A stretch of DNA of 64,000 nucleotides from Hemicordylus capensis. Its lineage: Eukaryota; Chordata; Lepidosauria; Squamata; Cordylidae. The translations under genes and the position numbers were made by a program. Shown one piece after another: positions 21,118 to 32,028 of this stretch. Position 1 is the stretch's first letter. Every line of letters begins with the position of its first letter. The stretch is taken from contig NC_069658.1 of the NCBI RefSeq assembly GCF_027244095.1, positions 47,665,001 to 47,729,000 on the forward strand, written 5' to 3'. A model generated the notes under the pieces. That model searched no databases, was not told the DNA's origin, and saw nothing but the letters and a program-made list of their open reading frames with translations.

Positions 21118-21428
21118 GTGAGGAGAGGAGAGCTGGTCTTGTGGTAGCAAGCATGACTTGTCCCCATAGCTAAGCAGGGTCTGCCCTGGTTGCATCTGAA
21201 TGGGAGACTTGATGTGTGAGCACTGCAAGATATTCCCCTCAGGGGATGAAGCCGCTCTGGGAAGAGCAGAAGGTTCCAAGTTCCCTCCCTGGCAGCATCT
21301 CCAAGAGAGGGCTGAGAGAGATTCCTGCCTGCAACCTTGGAGAAGCCGCTGCCAGTCTGTGAAGACAATACTGAGCTTGATGGACCAATGGTCTGACTCA
21401 GTATATGGCAGTTTCCTATGTTCCTATG
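21118..21428 (+). mobile_element. 5S rRNA-derived SINE (SINE3-like)
   Basis: The first part (CCATAGCTAAGCAGGGTCTG CCCTGGTTGCATCTGAATGG GAGACTTGATG) is clearly derived from 5S rRNA (GCTAAGCAGGGTCGGGCCTGG...GGATGGGAGACC), which contains the internal Pol III promoter. The rest is a family body ending GGCAGTTTCCTATGTTCCTATG. It is a retroposon, not a functional 5S gene. Near-identical relatives lie at 35,474-35,778 and 63,869-64,000. Confidence 0.85.
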
Positions 21429-22508
21429 TCCAAAACCTGCATCTGTGTTCTCAGCTGACATCCGTCAGGGACGCAAGACTTTTACTGCCCTGCGGATTTC
21501 TACTTTTTCTCATTTGCATCCCCAGTCAGAATTAAAGGAAGATCAAGGGGCCATATGATGCTCAGCCACATTTCCCAGTTTGCACACAAAGGTAACTAGC
21601 TTTTGATGGTGGTGGTGAGGTTGGGGTTCTTTCTGAAGGTCTGTCATCTGGACCATGACCTACTACCAATTCTTTCATTTAAGCATACTTGGCCAATAAA
21701 GTGTAGATGATACACCCTACCCCACCCCAGTGGGACCGGAGGAGCTGGTGCACTGGGCAGGAGCATGCCCAGCCATCCTCGGCTCCTTCCATTGAGCCTC
21801 CTCTCCCGGTTCCTTCCCCGCCACTTCCACTCTCAGAATAGGCTGGCTGCGTGTTGAGCTCATCCTGAAAGAGCTGCATATGCTCTGCCTTAGCGCTTGC
21901 TTAAAGGGCCACTGCACCAGCTTCTCCAAGCCACCGCAACACTGCGGGGGAAGGGAGAGGAGATTCCTGGCTGTGTTGCTGGGTCCCCTGCACACCAAGC
22001 AAGAGCCTGTGGGCGGAGGGAGCGGGGTCAGATATGGACCCAAGGGTCCGTTCTTAAAAGTGCCACTGTAACTGAGCAATTGATCCTAGGCCCTGCCTTC
22101 CAAGTAGTTGAGAACAAGACTTCTATGGTAATTGGAAGGGAAGAGAAATCATTGCACACCCAGGAAAGAAGATGTGCTTCCGTTATTAAGGTGTGGTAAC
22201 TCACACACCCGCTAGTTTTTGGATAAACATAAATTACACCTCTATCGATTTATATCTTGCTTCCCTAGTCCAATGCATGAGTGCCTTTCAACCTTTATTC
22301 TGAATTTCATCAGAATTTCTTTTAAAAATATTTCCCCTTTTCATTTGAAAACTTCATTCTGCTGGACACTTCTTCTCTAATACATTCTTCATGCAATAGC
22401 TATTTGCCAAAAAGCTGCTGCAAAATAAGAGTGGTTCCTTTTGTCAAATAGCTTCTAATATTTGCTTGAAAGATGCAAAGCCTGTGGCAGACATCCAGAC
22501 TAAGTAAA
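21429..22508. other. Intergenic stretch with a GC-rich block
   Basis: No gene recognised. 21,717-22,070 is notably GC-rich, with short open frames on both strands that look like chance in GC-rich DNA. It could be part of a non-autonomous transposon, but I found no convincing ends. Confidence 0.4.
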
Positions 22509-22603
22509 AACATAAGAACAGCCCTGCTGGATCGGGCCCAAGGCCCATTTAGTCCAGCATCCTTTTTCACACTGTGGCCCACCAGATGCCACTGGCGGCC
22601 CAA
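22509..22603 (-). mobile_element. CR1/L2-type LINE 3' tail, left part, split by a hAT
   Basis: AACATAAGAACAGCCCTGCT GGATCGGGCCCAAGGCCCAT ... CCACCAGATGCC is the reverse complement of the LINE terminal block. It resumes at 31,620 (AAGCCCATAGCAGGAG ... CTCTCCTGCTGTTACTCCCC), so the 9-kb hAT sits inside this LINE tail. Confidence 0.8.
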
Positions 22604-22769
22604 TAGGGATGTGCAAACCGGTTCGATTTCGAACCAGCCCGGTTCGATGGTTCGAATTCAAATCAGACCGGGCTCTTTTCAAGCCCTCCTGTTCCTAATT
22701 CGAACCGAATCTGGACCGGTTTGATCCGAACCGATTCGAACCACTTCGAACCGGTTCGGATGTGCCATA

Positions 22770-24350
22770 GGGCTCTATAGGGTCTGTATTCATTGAATTG
22801 TGTGTCCTCCATTTTGTGGCTCCTTTTTTTCAACTTGTGCTCCTGGATTCCATTTTGTGAGGCTATTTTTCAGGCATTGCATTGGCTGGGATATTGATCC
22901 TTTGATTGGCCAGAATGAGTCTTGCGCTCTGGTAGGCTGTTGGCTGTGCCACTGTTTGAGAGCTCGCACCCTGTTGGCCGGGGAGGGGGGGGGAGTGCAA
23001 AGGTGGGGGCTCCCAAAGGAGGGATTTTCAAACCTATTTAAGCCAAGCCTCTTGCCTGGAAAATTCTCTTTGGCTGCAATTGTGGGATTATCATCTCTGG
23101 ACCTTGCTGTGCGCTGGTGTCTGTGTGAGTCCCTTGACTGTGTCTGTCCTCCTGCTCTTTCTTTTGTCCATTCTCTCTGCCCTGTGTCTGTCTCTCTGTT
23201 ACTTACTTTGTTCTTTTCCCTTATTCTTGTTCTGTTGTCCTCCTCATCCATTTATTCCTTCATTCCTCCTTTATCATTTGGCCACTCAGGGCCCTAGGCC
23301 TTGGCCCTTCCCCCACCCCCACCTCATCCATCTGCATTGGTTTCATTTAGTGCTGTTTTATTTGTGCTTTGTTTTTGTTCCTTGTTCAGCTTTTTAAAAA
23401 ATTGTTGTTGTTCTTGACTCAAGTCTCTCCCTGTCCCTGCTGCCATCCCATCTCCTTGATCCATCCCATCCCTCCCAGGCAAGGCTCAGGGCCTAGGCCC
23501 TGCAGCCCGGCCTGGTCTCCCTGCCCTGTGACCCTCACCCTCCTCCTCCTGTGTGCCACAATCTGCCGTATGCAACCCCCTCCCTCTCTGTTTTTCTTCT
23601 GCTGCCTGTGCCTGGGTTTTATTTCATTGATTTGATTATATATTGTTTGGATTGATTCCTGATTATTGCTTCTTCTTGTTGCTGCTGCTGTTAATTTATA
23701 TATTTATTTCTGTGATTTAATTATTGATTTGTGTGCCCCTTCTGGACTGGGCCTGCTCCTGCTGCCCTCTTCCTCCCGCCCTCCCCCTCCCCTCCACATT
23801 CCTCACCCCCACTCAACTACCCACCCTCTGCTGCTGCTGCCTGCCCGAGCTTGGTTTTCTTTAGGATTTTGGGTTGCTGCTTTTAACTTTTTTTTTAATC
23901 TTTGGTTTGCTTTTGATTGATCCCTCAGCTTTTTGAAGAGTTCTTGGTGTGTTCTGTTGTTGTTTGTGTGGTCCCTCCCATTGATTTTTGAACCTTGCTT
24001 GTTTTTCTTTTGCTTTGCAGTGCTCATCAGTTTTCTTCATTTTTTTCTGGTTGTTGTTGCTTGCCTGCTTGCTTGTGCCCCTTGGGGCCTGATCCCCACC
24101 CCACCCCACCCCACTCCTGCTCCTGCTGACCCCTCCCCTTCCTACCAACACCCCCCGCTGCATCACTATCCCCCACTCACCCCCCTCTGCCCTCTTGGGC
24201 CTGCTGCCCCCTGCCTCCCAACACACTCCCCTCCCCTTTACAGTAATACCTCCAACCCCCCCTGCTCTCGGCTCTTGGGCCTGCTGCTGCTGTCCCCCTG
24301 AATCCCCCCTCCCTGCTACATCACACCGCCACCCACCCCCCTCCGTGCTG

Positions 24351-24382
<32 letters not shown>

Positions 24383-25582
24383 CTTTGATTCTCTCTCTCG
24401 TCTGTCTCCACTTCTTCACTCTCTCTGACTTTGCTCTCTCTCTTTCTCTGCTTCTCTCTCTCTCTCCTTCTTTCATTCATCCCTTCTTCCCACAGCTGCA
24501 GCCACACCGTACCACCGACCTCACCTAGTCCCTGCCATCAGTTTTTGGTTTTTTAAAAAGTATTTTATTTTATTTGTCTCTGCTTGGGTGGGTGAGTTGA
24601 GTCACACAAATAGTGTTGGCTCCTCATTTCTGCCCCTCCAACAGTCCTTGACCCACCCCAGCTGCCTGTGCCCCACGGCCGCCCTGTCTGTGTCCCAGCC
24701 CAGGGGTGGATGGTTGGCGCGTCTGTGACCAGCAGTGTGCGGCAGGAGAAGGACCGGAAAAAGAGGGGTGAGTGTGCGTGCACATGTGTGTGCACCTTTT
24801 GTTGTCCCCTTCCCCTAGTTGGCGGTTTTAAATAGGGACACCTGTATTTTGAAATGCATTTGGGTGTGGGGAGGGACACTGAGATGTACTGTTGTGTTGC
24901 TGAAGAAATTGTTGTCGTTGCTTTTCTTGCAGGTTGTTTCTTGTTTTCACAGGTTCCCCACCCCACCCCCCAGGTCATTGTTGTTATGATATATGATGTT
25001 TGGTTTATGTGTTTTGCTTGCTTGCTTTGGGTGGAGTGGGTGGGTTTTGTTAAAGTGCTATTTTAAAATAGGCAAGGTTGCTTGGTATGGTACCGCAGTA
25101 ATTACTTAACCCCCACCCCCCACCCAATCCACACACTGTTCACTAAAGAAGGGTTTCATTTGATTTTCAGGGTCCACTCCAAGCTTTGACTGCATCCCTC
25201 CCCAGTAGGTGCTGTGCCCTCCCCCCATCTTTCATTTTCCCCATTCTAAAAAGACTCCCCCCCCAACTACTCCACCTAGTAACTGCCCGTGCCACCCACC
25301 CACCCAGGGGTCCACCCTTTTTCCAAATTTAAACACCCATCCCCATCCCCAATTGGCTTCACCTGACCCCAAGTTCCAAAGGTTCCCCTCCCCCTCACCT
25401 CAATTGGCTTTCCCCCCCACAGCAAAAATTCTTCCCTTCCCCCCATTTGGCTTTTCCCCATCAAATTTCCCTCCCTCCTCCCAATTAATTGGCTTTTTTT
25501 GCCCCTTACCCCCTTCCAAATATATTTTTTGCCCCTTTCCAGCCTTCTTCATACAGTCTCCTACCTTTAGAAAAACTTTACC
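22770..25582 (+). other. Pyrimidine-rich leader of the 9-kb hAT
   Basis: About 2.8 kb with strong C/T bias on the plus strand, including CT repeats (24,353-24,378) and many C-runs. Open frames on both strands encode Pro/Ser/Leu or Arg/Glu-rich low complexity and have no domains. It lies between the left end and the transposase start. Confidence 0.6.
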
Positions 25583-28382
25583 ATGTCTGACCAACGCGAG
25601 CAGCATGTTGTGGCCAGGCCTCGCAGAAGGCTGGCAGGCAGAGGTGGGAGAGGCCGGGTGGTGGGCTGTGCCTGCGGTGGCTGTGGCACAGAGAGGAGGG
25701 AGAGGATGCGGGGAGCCTGAGGATACCCCGGTCCTCCCCATTGCACAATTCTTTGCCCCAGCTGAGCGGTTTGTCTGCAGGCTAGATTTCCCCCAGCCTG
25801 CTGCTGGCAATCGCAGAGGCAGAGGCACTTGGGCTGTGGAGGGTCCCTCGGTGGCACCAGGTGCTTCCGGGGCACCGCCAGTGGTGGTGGAGGAGACTGC
25901 TGGTGCAGGAGAGCAGGCAGAGGGCGGTGAGGATCTTACGGCTGGCAGCCATGCAGCCAGGTTCTCCCTCCCTCTTGGGGCCCCTCCACCTATAGTTTCA
26001 CCACTCAGTGGGGGCCCCCCTCATGAAGCCCACCACTCTAGCTCAGAGTCCAAGGAAGGGTCTGCCAAGGTGGTGGGGGAGAGGCCTGCCTCTCCTCTGC
26101 CAGTGGAGCCAGGCCCTTCCTCTCACACAGAGGGCAGAAGGGGCGAGTTGGGTGGCAGCAGTGGGCTGGCAGTGGTGCCCCCCCCCCAGGACTGCAGCCA
26201 CCCAGCAAAAAGAGGCCTAAGACAGCGCCCAGGGCACGGGAGGCCAAGGGCAGCGGTGTCTGGAAGCATTTTGAGATCCCTGAAAATGCCCCAAACCATG
26301 TCCGCTGTGTCCACTTCAGGGTGTAGGTCAGTCGTGGCAAGGATCCAAGGCACCTGGGTACGACACCCATGTGGAGACACATGGAGCGTAACCACCCAGG
26401 TCTCCTTGGCCAGGCTGGCAGCGCTAGTGTGCCTTGTGCACCTGCCACTAGGGCGGACAAGGGCAGTGTGCCTGCACCAGCCAAAAAGCAGGCTACACTG
26501 CCAGTCCAGCAGTGGACACAGGTGTCGAGCAGCAAGCGGACTGTTCGTGTAGATCATCATCACCTCACCCGCCTCATAGGGGAGATGATTTCCACCGATA
26601 ACCAGCCGTTTCAGGTGGTCGAGAACTCTGGCTTCCGCCGGATACTCCAGTACCTTGTGCCCGAATACATCATCCCCTCAAGGACCACGTTCAGCTGGAA
26701 CGTGATCCACTCCCTGTACTGCCGGTGCAGGGAGCTCATGTCGGCTGGGCTGCGTGCGGCTCTGGCTGACACCAGCATGCATTTCACGACTGACCTCTGG
26801 ACTAGTGTCAGTGGGATGCATGCTGCTTTCCTGGCCCTCACTGCCCACTGGTGGGGCCCGGAGAGTGAGGGGACCTCCTTGGGCAATGCTTCTGGGTCTG
26901 GCGTGGCTCCTGCTGCACTACGGCACAGGTGGGCCGTTCTGCACATGGAGACGATGGACACAAGGCACACCATGGAGGAGGTGGTGGCCGTACTCGACTG
27001 CCAGATAGAGGAGTGGATTGGCAGGTGTCCACACCTCTCCAGGGGATTCATTGTCACTGACAATGGATCCAGTGTTACCACCGCTGTTGAGACTGTCATG
27101 GGCTGTGTGAACATACGGTGCATGGCACACATGCTCCATCTTACTGTGAGGGACACCCTTGGCCTTAAGGAGCTGAAGGCGGCCCAGGCCCAGGCCTGCC
27201 CCCCCCCCAGGTGCCGTTGCTGCCACGGCCACGCTTGTCGAGAAGGCTCGCAAGCTGGCTGCCCACTTCCACCGCAGTGAGAAGACCAGGAGACTGCTTC
27301 GCGAGAAGCAGGATGACCTTGGGCTTCCTCGCCATCTCATCCCTACAGATGTGGAGACACGGTAGAACTCCACCTTCCTCGTGTTCCAGCGCCTGTTGGA
27401 GCAGGAGAGAGCCCTTGGCACCCTGGCGAGGGATAAGTCCTTGGCCGTCTGCGACCTCTCACATGCTGAGTGGAAGCAGATGTCCGAGGTGTTGTTGGCA
27501 CTCAAGCCCTTCCAGATTGCCACGAAGGGCTTGTGTGGCAACACCACTCCCTTGAGCCAGGCGCTGCCCACAGCTCTTGGTCTGGAGAAGCTGATGGGTG
27601 AACTCCAGACTTCTCTGACCAAGCCAGAGGGTCGTGCTCTGGCTGGGAGGCTGAAGTCTGGGGTGGCCAAGCGGCTCGTTGGTGAGTTGGGAAGCAGGGA
27701 GGAGTATGTCCTTGCTTGTGTCTGCAACCCAGCCATCAAGGGCAATGTCGTTAGTGCCGGTGACTTGCCCGGGTGGAGGGACCTCCTGGTACAGAAGGTG
27801 AGGGAGGAGGAGGCCACTAGGTCCTTGAGAGACCAGGAGGTTGGTAGTGGTGCGGGTGCACACATGCCCACCTGACCTGCACCCAGCAGCAGTGTGGGCG
27901 GCCAGCCGGCATCAGCTTCCCCTTCCCCTTCCTCTTCCCAGTCCAGCAGCATGGCATCCCAGGCAGCGCCAACGCAGCAGCCACTTGCTCCCGCCGTGAA
28001 ACCCGCCCAGTGGTTTCAGCGGGTATGCCTTGGTGCCTTGCCTGGTGTGCAGGAGGCTCAACCTGCCAGGACCCCCTCCAGTGCTGAGCAATGCGTTGCG
28101 CAGTACTTGGAGGAGCCGCCTGTGGAGGAAGACAGCTTGGACTGCGCACAGTTCTGGGCGACCCACCACCAAGTCTGGCCGGACCTGACGGTGGTTGCTG
28201 TGCACCTCCTCTCCTGCCCCCCAACCAGTGTCCAGAACAAGCGGGTGTTCTCACGTGCCGGGGACGTGGGGACACCCTCTCGCTCCCGCTTGGATGCTGG
28301 TCTGGTGGAGCAGTTTGTCTTTCTCAAGATCAACCTCCCCCTGCTTGGCTATCCCAAGCTGGAAGTTGAGCTGGGTGAGTGA
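25583..28382 (+). pseudogene. BED zinc-finger hAT transposase, broken
   Basis: Likely start MSDQREQHVVARPRRR at 25,583. A Gly/Pro/Glu-rich spacer leads to a basic KKRPK nuclear-localisation-like patch and a BED finger (VWKHFEIPENAPNHVRCVHF, then MWRHMERNHP; 26,256-26,400). The RNase H-like core has FTTDLWTS (first Asp, near 26,785), ALTAHW, FIVTDNGSS (second Asp, near 27,050) and RCMAHMLHLTVRD. The hAT C-terminal dimerisation part (FWATHHQVWPDL, NKRVFSRAGDVGTPSRSRLD, LVEQFVFLKIN) lies at 28,140-28,350. The frame is lost at C-runs near 26,176 and 27,205. In-frame stops lie after HFRV (26,323), within the otherwise conserved ETRWNST block (27,363) and near 27,873. The protein cannot be made whole, so the element is no longer autonomous. 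Confidence 0.85.
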
Positions 28383-30680
28383 TTACCGTGGTTACCCCAT
28401 GGTTGGTCACCTACCTGGCTCATCCTCTGCGCTCATCCCTACCCTCCCCCCTTCCACCTCTAGCTGAGCTGACATGACGGATGCTGAGCTGTGCCAGCCA
28501 AGTCGCAGTGTGCAGTGCCCACACACACCGCAAGTTCAACTAGCAGTGCTGCGACTGGCCTAACGTTTATACCATGCCCATGTAAAAAGAAACCCAATGC
28601 TGACCACAAGGCCCTTATCTCCACCTGTCAGCATTTGGGGACCTGGCGTGGGCACGGCACACACACCTAAAGTAGCACAGCCCTAATAATACTAGACTTT
28701 CAGCGGCAGGTATACGTTCTGTAAATACATAAATAAATATGTAAATAAATATGTAAATAATTTTTTTTTAAATGTCATGTTAAAATCAACCCTCAAAAAA
28801 ATATTACAAATCATACTGGTAACAAAAGAAATAATATATGACTGCAGAAAGGATTGATTTTCTAAAAAATGTTACCTAAGAAATCATGTGTGGGGGGTTG
28901 GTTTACATGCAAAATGAGTTTAATGTCTTTTTAATGGTTCCTTCCGGAATGAATTCTTATCTTATGTTGTTGATTATGGTCACTGTTGATGTTGACTCTG
29001 ATGGCAAAAAACCCCAAACTATCATAATAGAATTGAACTGGCTGTCAACACAAGATATTGATTGATTATTATTGCTTTGATTGTCTGGGTTATTTGGGGG
29101 GAGGGGAGGGAATTGGGTCTGTGTCTGTCTGTGCGCTTGTGCTGTGTGCTGCTTGTCTGTAAAGAAAGGTGTGTGTGTGTGTGTGTGTGTGGACTGTGGT
29201 GCAGGCTGTTTCTTTCTGTTGTGTCTGTCTGTGTGGATGGATGTTAGCACTTCTCTGTGTGTGGATGCTTGCTGTAGTGTGCTGTCTGACTGTGCTGTGT
29301 GTCTACATTTTCCCCTCCCCCCCTCCAACCCTCCCTTCCCCCCCATCCCTCCATCCCTCCCTCCCTCCATCCATCCATCCCTCCCCTCATCCTCCCTCCT
29401 TTCTCTTCATCATCCTCCATCCTCCCTTCCACACCCACCTCACCTGCCCCTGGTCTGGCAAGCTGATGAGAATCTGGTCTCCCAGCGAAGCACACACACC
29501 ACGTGTGTGCATATATGTGGCTGACCTTCAATCCCCTCTGGTACATCCCTCTCTCCCTCCCCTCCCCTCCCTTCACCCTCCCCTTTCCTCCCCCCTTCCC
29601 TCCCTCCCCCCTCCTAGCTAGCAGCACACGCACACACACAACACCTTGCAAACACAAACACACATGCACTCACACTGGTGCCACCACCTGTCTTGGGCCT
29701 CTCTGTGTCCTAGAGCAAATATGTGGTGGACCAGAGAACCATTTCTTTCCCCAAGTAAGGCAAAAGGCATGCACTCACTGCACACACGAAGAGATGAAGA
29801 CACTAGTGTGGACAAGAGAACTACTAGCTGAGAGAGAACTGTAGTCCTGAACCAGCAGGTGAGTGTTGAGTTGCTTGCCAATGCCATTGCCAATGCTCAG
29901 TGCTCTGAGTCTGCTCTAACTAACTATCATCCTCACACACCGCTCAGCTCAGCTGCACTCACTGCACTATGTAGACAGACACACTGGTAGTTCTTAATTT
30001 TAACTTTCAAATCTTTGCTAGAATTGCCTCGCCTCCTCCTGCCTGTAATTGTGCTCTCCCCTTGCAGTTGCGTTGTCACGGGTTGGCATGCGCCATCTAG
30101 TTAGCTCTTGTTGGCTTGCTTGTGTAGGCACTGGCTGGCAGCAGCTGTTGGCTGTGTGCTATGCTCAGGTTGCGGTGCATGTGACTGACAATGTTGGTGT
30201 AGCACTAGTAGTGGTAGTAGTAGTAGTGGTTGTTGTTGGCTGCTGGCCTGTGCTGACTCTGCACTTGGTCTGGTTTGGATTGGTCCCCTGGCCTGCCTGG
30301 ACGCCTTCTTGGCCTTTTCAGTCTCAGATCAGAACTCAGATGTAGGGTGTGCGCATCATCCATGATGAAGGAGGGGAGCAGCAGAGCAGAGTAGGTCAGC
30401 TTCTGTCTGTCTGTGGTGGCCTCAGTGGCAGGCACTGAGGTGGTAGTTTCTTTGGGCATCACATCATCCATCATGCAGAGCAGTAGGTCTGCTGCTCTGC
30501 CCTGCCTCCTGCTTCTTCTCTCTGTGTGTGCTGTGCTGCTGGCAGGCAAGAGCAGCAGCAGCAGTGGCCTTTTGTTAGATCAGAGTCAATGTCTACACTA
30601 GTTGGTGTCTGTGTGTCATCTTAGTTGCTTGGGTAGGTAAGGCAAGGTGGACTGACTGGGTGATGTAACACTATCTGGGT
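28383..30680 (+). other. 3' non-coding part of the 9-kb hAT
   Basis: An AT-rich segment with AATAAATATGTAAATAAATA (28,725-28,758), a possible polyadenylation region for the transposase, then (GT)n at 29,168-29,191 and a long C/T-rich tract with CCCTCC repeats (29,310-29,640). No further gene was found. Confidence 0.5.
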
Positions 30681-31315
30681 GTTAGGGCACCCAGATAGGG
30701 GCAAAAAAGCTGGGGTGGCAATTGATGGGTGCCACTAGAATTGTTGGTGAATTTTTGGAAAGAAAAAAAATTCCTATTGGATATAATGGGGATTTTGGGC
30801 AGCCCCGAACCTCCCTCTGTGGGGTGGCAGCACCCCCAAAGTGGGTCTGGGGCCATGGCAAAAATGGCCTCAGTCCCTCCCAAGTATCCCCGGATTGATA
30901 GGAGTGATGGGTTTTTTAATTAGGATTTTCTAAGCATTAAATAAATATCTCTCTTAGAGCTTGCTGGCTTTACCTTTCACCCACTGACACACATTCCATT
31001 CTTTCCAATTAGATATTATTTAATGCCTTAGAAAATCCTAGTTAAAAAAACCCATCACTCCTATCAATTCGGGGATGCTTGGGAGGGACTGAGGCCATTT
31101 TTGCCATGGCCCCAGACCCACTTTGGGGGTGCTGCCACCCCACAGAGGCAGGTTTGGGGCTGCTCAAAACCCCCATTATATCCAATGGGAATTCCCCCCC
31201 CAAAAAAATTCACCAATAATACTAGGAGCAACCAATTGCCTTGGGATTTTGGGGGTGGGGGACACCAATGGGTGCCTACCACCCACCCCAGCTTTTTGCC
31301 CCTAAGTGCTCCACA
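30681..31315. repeat. Long imperfect inverted repeat (hairpin) inside the hAT
   Basis: Left arm 30,681-30,950 and right arm 31,011-31,315 are imperfect reverse complements separated by about 60 bp. Examples: GGGGCAAAAAAGCTGGGGTGG against CCACCCCAGCTTTTTGCCCC; GGGGCCATGGCAAAAATGGC against GCCATTTTTGCCATGGCCCC; GGATTGATAGGAGTGATGGG against CCCATCACTCCTATCAATTC. Confidence 0.85.
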
Positions 31316-31619
31316 TAGGGAGTTATGGGCAAAACTTGAAAATATTTTTTAAAATTGTATAAAATCATCGGGAGGGCCAATCGATTTGAGGTTTGGGTGG
31401 TAAGTGGCACCCAAGGGTGCCTTGCATCCTACCTACTTTTTGAGGTTTAAACCAGTTCAAACCAGTTCGAAAACGGTTTGAACCGGTTCAAAAACAGTTT
31501 GAATTCAAACCGAACCAGAGGGTGGTTCGAGCAAAACCAAAACCGAACCACCCCCTCCTGGTTCAAACCCGGTTCGAATTCGAACCGAACTGGGCGAACT
31601 GGTTTTGTGCACATCCCTA

Positions 31620-31700
31620 AAGCCCATAGCAGGAGTTTAGGACATGCCCTCTCTCCTGCTGTTACTCCCCTGCCCCTGGTACTCAGCATAGCTCAGTCGT
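31620..31700 (-). mobile_element. CR1/L2-type LINE 3' tail, right part
   Basis: AAGCCCATAGCAGGAGTTTA GGACATGCCCTCTCTCCTGC continues the tail interrupted at 22,603. Together they restore the tail order seen in the related fragment at 7,683. Confidence 0.75.
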
Positions 31701-31883
31701 GCTACCCATTAGTTATTCTAGAGGATTAATTTACTCAGGAGTAAGTTAGTCTGTATACCAGCCATTGACTTTTCCCTTCCAACTTCATGATATCATAGTC
31801 TGCCAGCAGCTCTCTACTATCACAAGGTTAGTGAATGGGATTCAGGACAAACACTAAATATCTCCTGCTAATGTCCTTCAACA

Positions 31884-32028
31884 CAGGGGTCCCCAACCTT
31901 GAGTCTCCAGATGCTGTTGGACTACAACTCCCATCATCCCCAACTACAAAGACCAAAGGCCTTTGTAGCTGGGAATGATGGGAGTTGTAGTCAAAAAACA
32001 TCTGGAGACTCAAGGTTGGGGACCCCTG
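31884..32028. mobile_element. 145-bp palindromic hAT MITE
   Basis: Starts CAGGGGTCCCCAACCTTGAG and ends with its near-perfect complement CTCAAGGTTGGGGACCCCTG. The two halves pair along almost the whole length. The 8-bp flanks CTTCAACA (31,876-31,883) and CTCCAACA (32,029-32,036) match at 7 of 8. Confidence 0.9.

Larger units (their letters stand above)
1..21249 (+). repeat. Tandem segmental duplication, copy 1 (visible part)
   Basis: This block matches 42,644-64,000 base for base apart from scattered substitutions and indels, in the same orientation. The offset between copies is 42,643 at the left, 42,645 near 7 kb, 42,654 near 12 kb, 42,662 near 14 kb and 42,751 from 16 kb on. The last jump is mostly one 86-bp indel. 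Every element listed here between 1 and 21,249 has a partner in copy 2. The block begins inside an L2 LINE, so the left edge of copy 1 lies outside the window. Confidence 0.95.
22604..31619 (+). mobile_element. 9.0-kb hAT DNA transposon with decayed BED-hAT transposase
   Basis: The left end TAGGGATGTGCAAACCGGTT and the right end ...CTGGTTTTGTGCACATCCCTA form imperfect terminal inverted repeats. The flanks CGGCCCAA and AAGCCCAT match at 5 of 8 positions, and the LINE tail interrupted by the element confirms both borders. Both ends are packed with CGAACC/GGTTCG words (22,617-22,765 and 31,447-31,600). Order inside: pyrimidine-rich leader (22,770-25,560), transposase (25,583-28,382), AT-rich and simple-repeat region, and a long hairpin (30,681-31,315). 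It is unusually long for a hAT. Confidence 0.8.

Noticed and set aside
21160-21225. Possible 5S rRNA gene
   Set aside because: Only a diverged part of 5S is present and it is fused to a SINE body and tail.
23861-24507. Arg/Glu/Lys-rich open frames on the minus strand
   Set aside because: They are complements of CT-rich low-complexity sequence, with no domain and no start context.
25209-26552. 447-codon proline-rich open frame
   Set aside because: It runs through the C-rich leader of the hAT and is out of frame with the BED finger. The real transposase frame starts at 25,583.
26611-27952. Minus-strand open frames of 181 and 344 codons
   Set aside because: Antisense shadows of the hAT transposase coding region.
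29169-29669. Cys/Val-rich and Gly/Arg-rich frames around the (GT)n and CCCTCC tracts
   Set aside because: They result from simple repeats and have no plausible protein.
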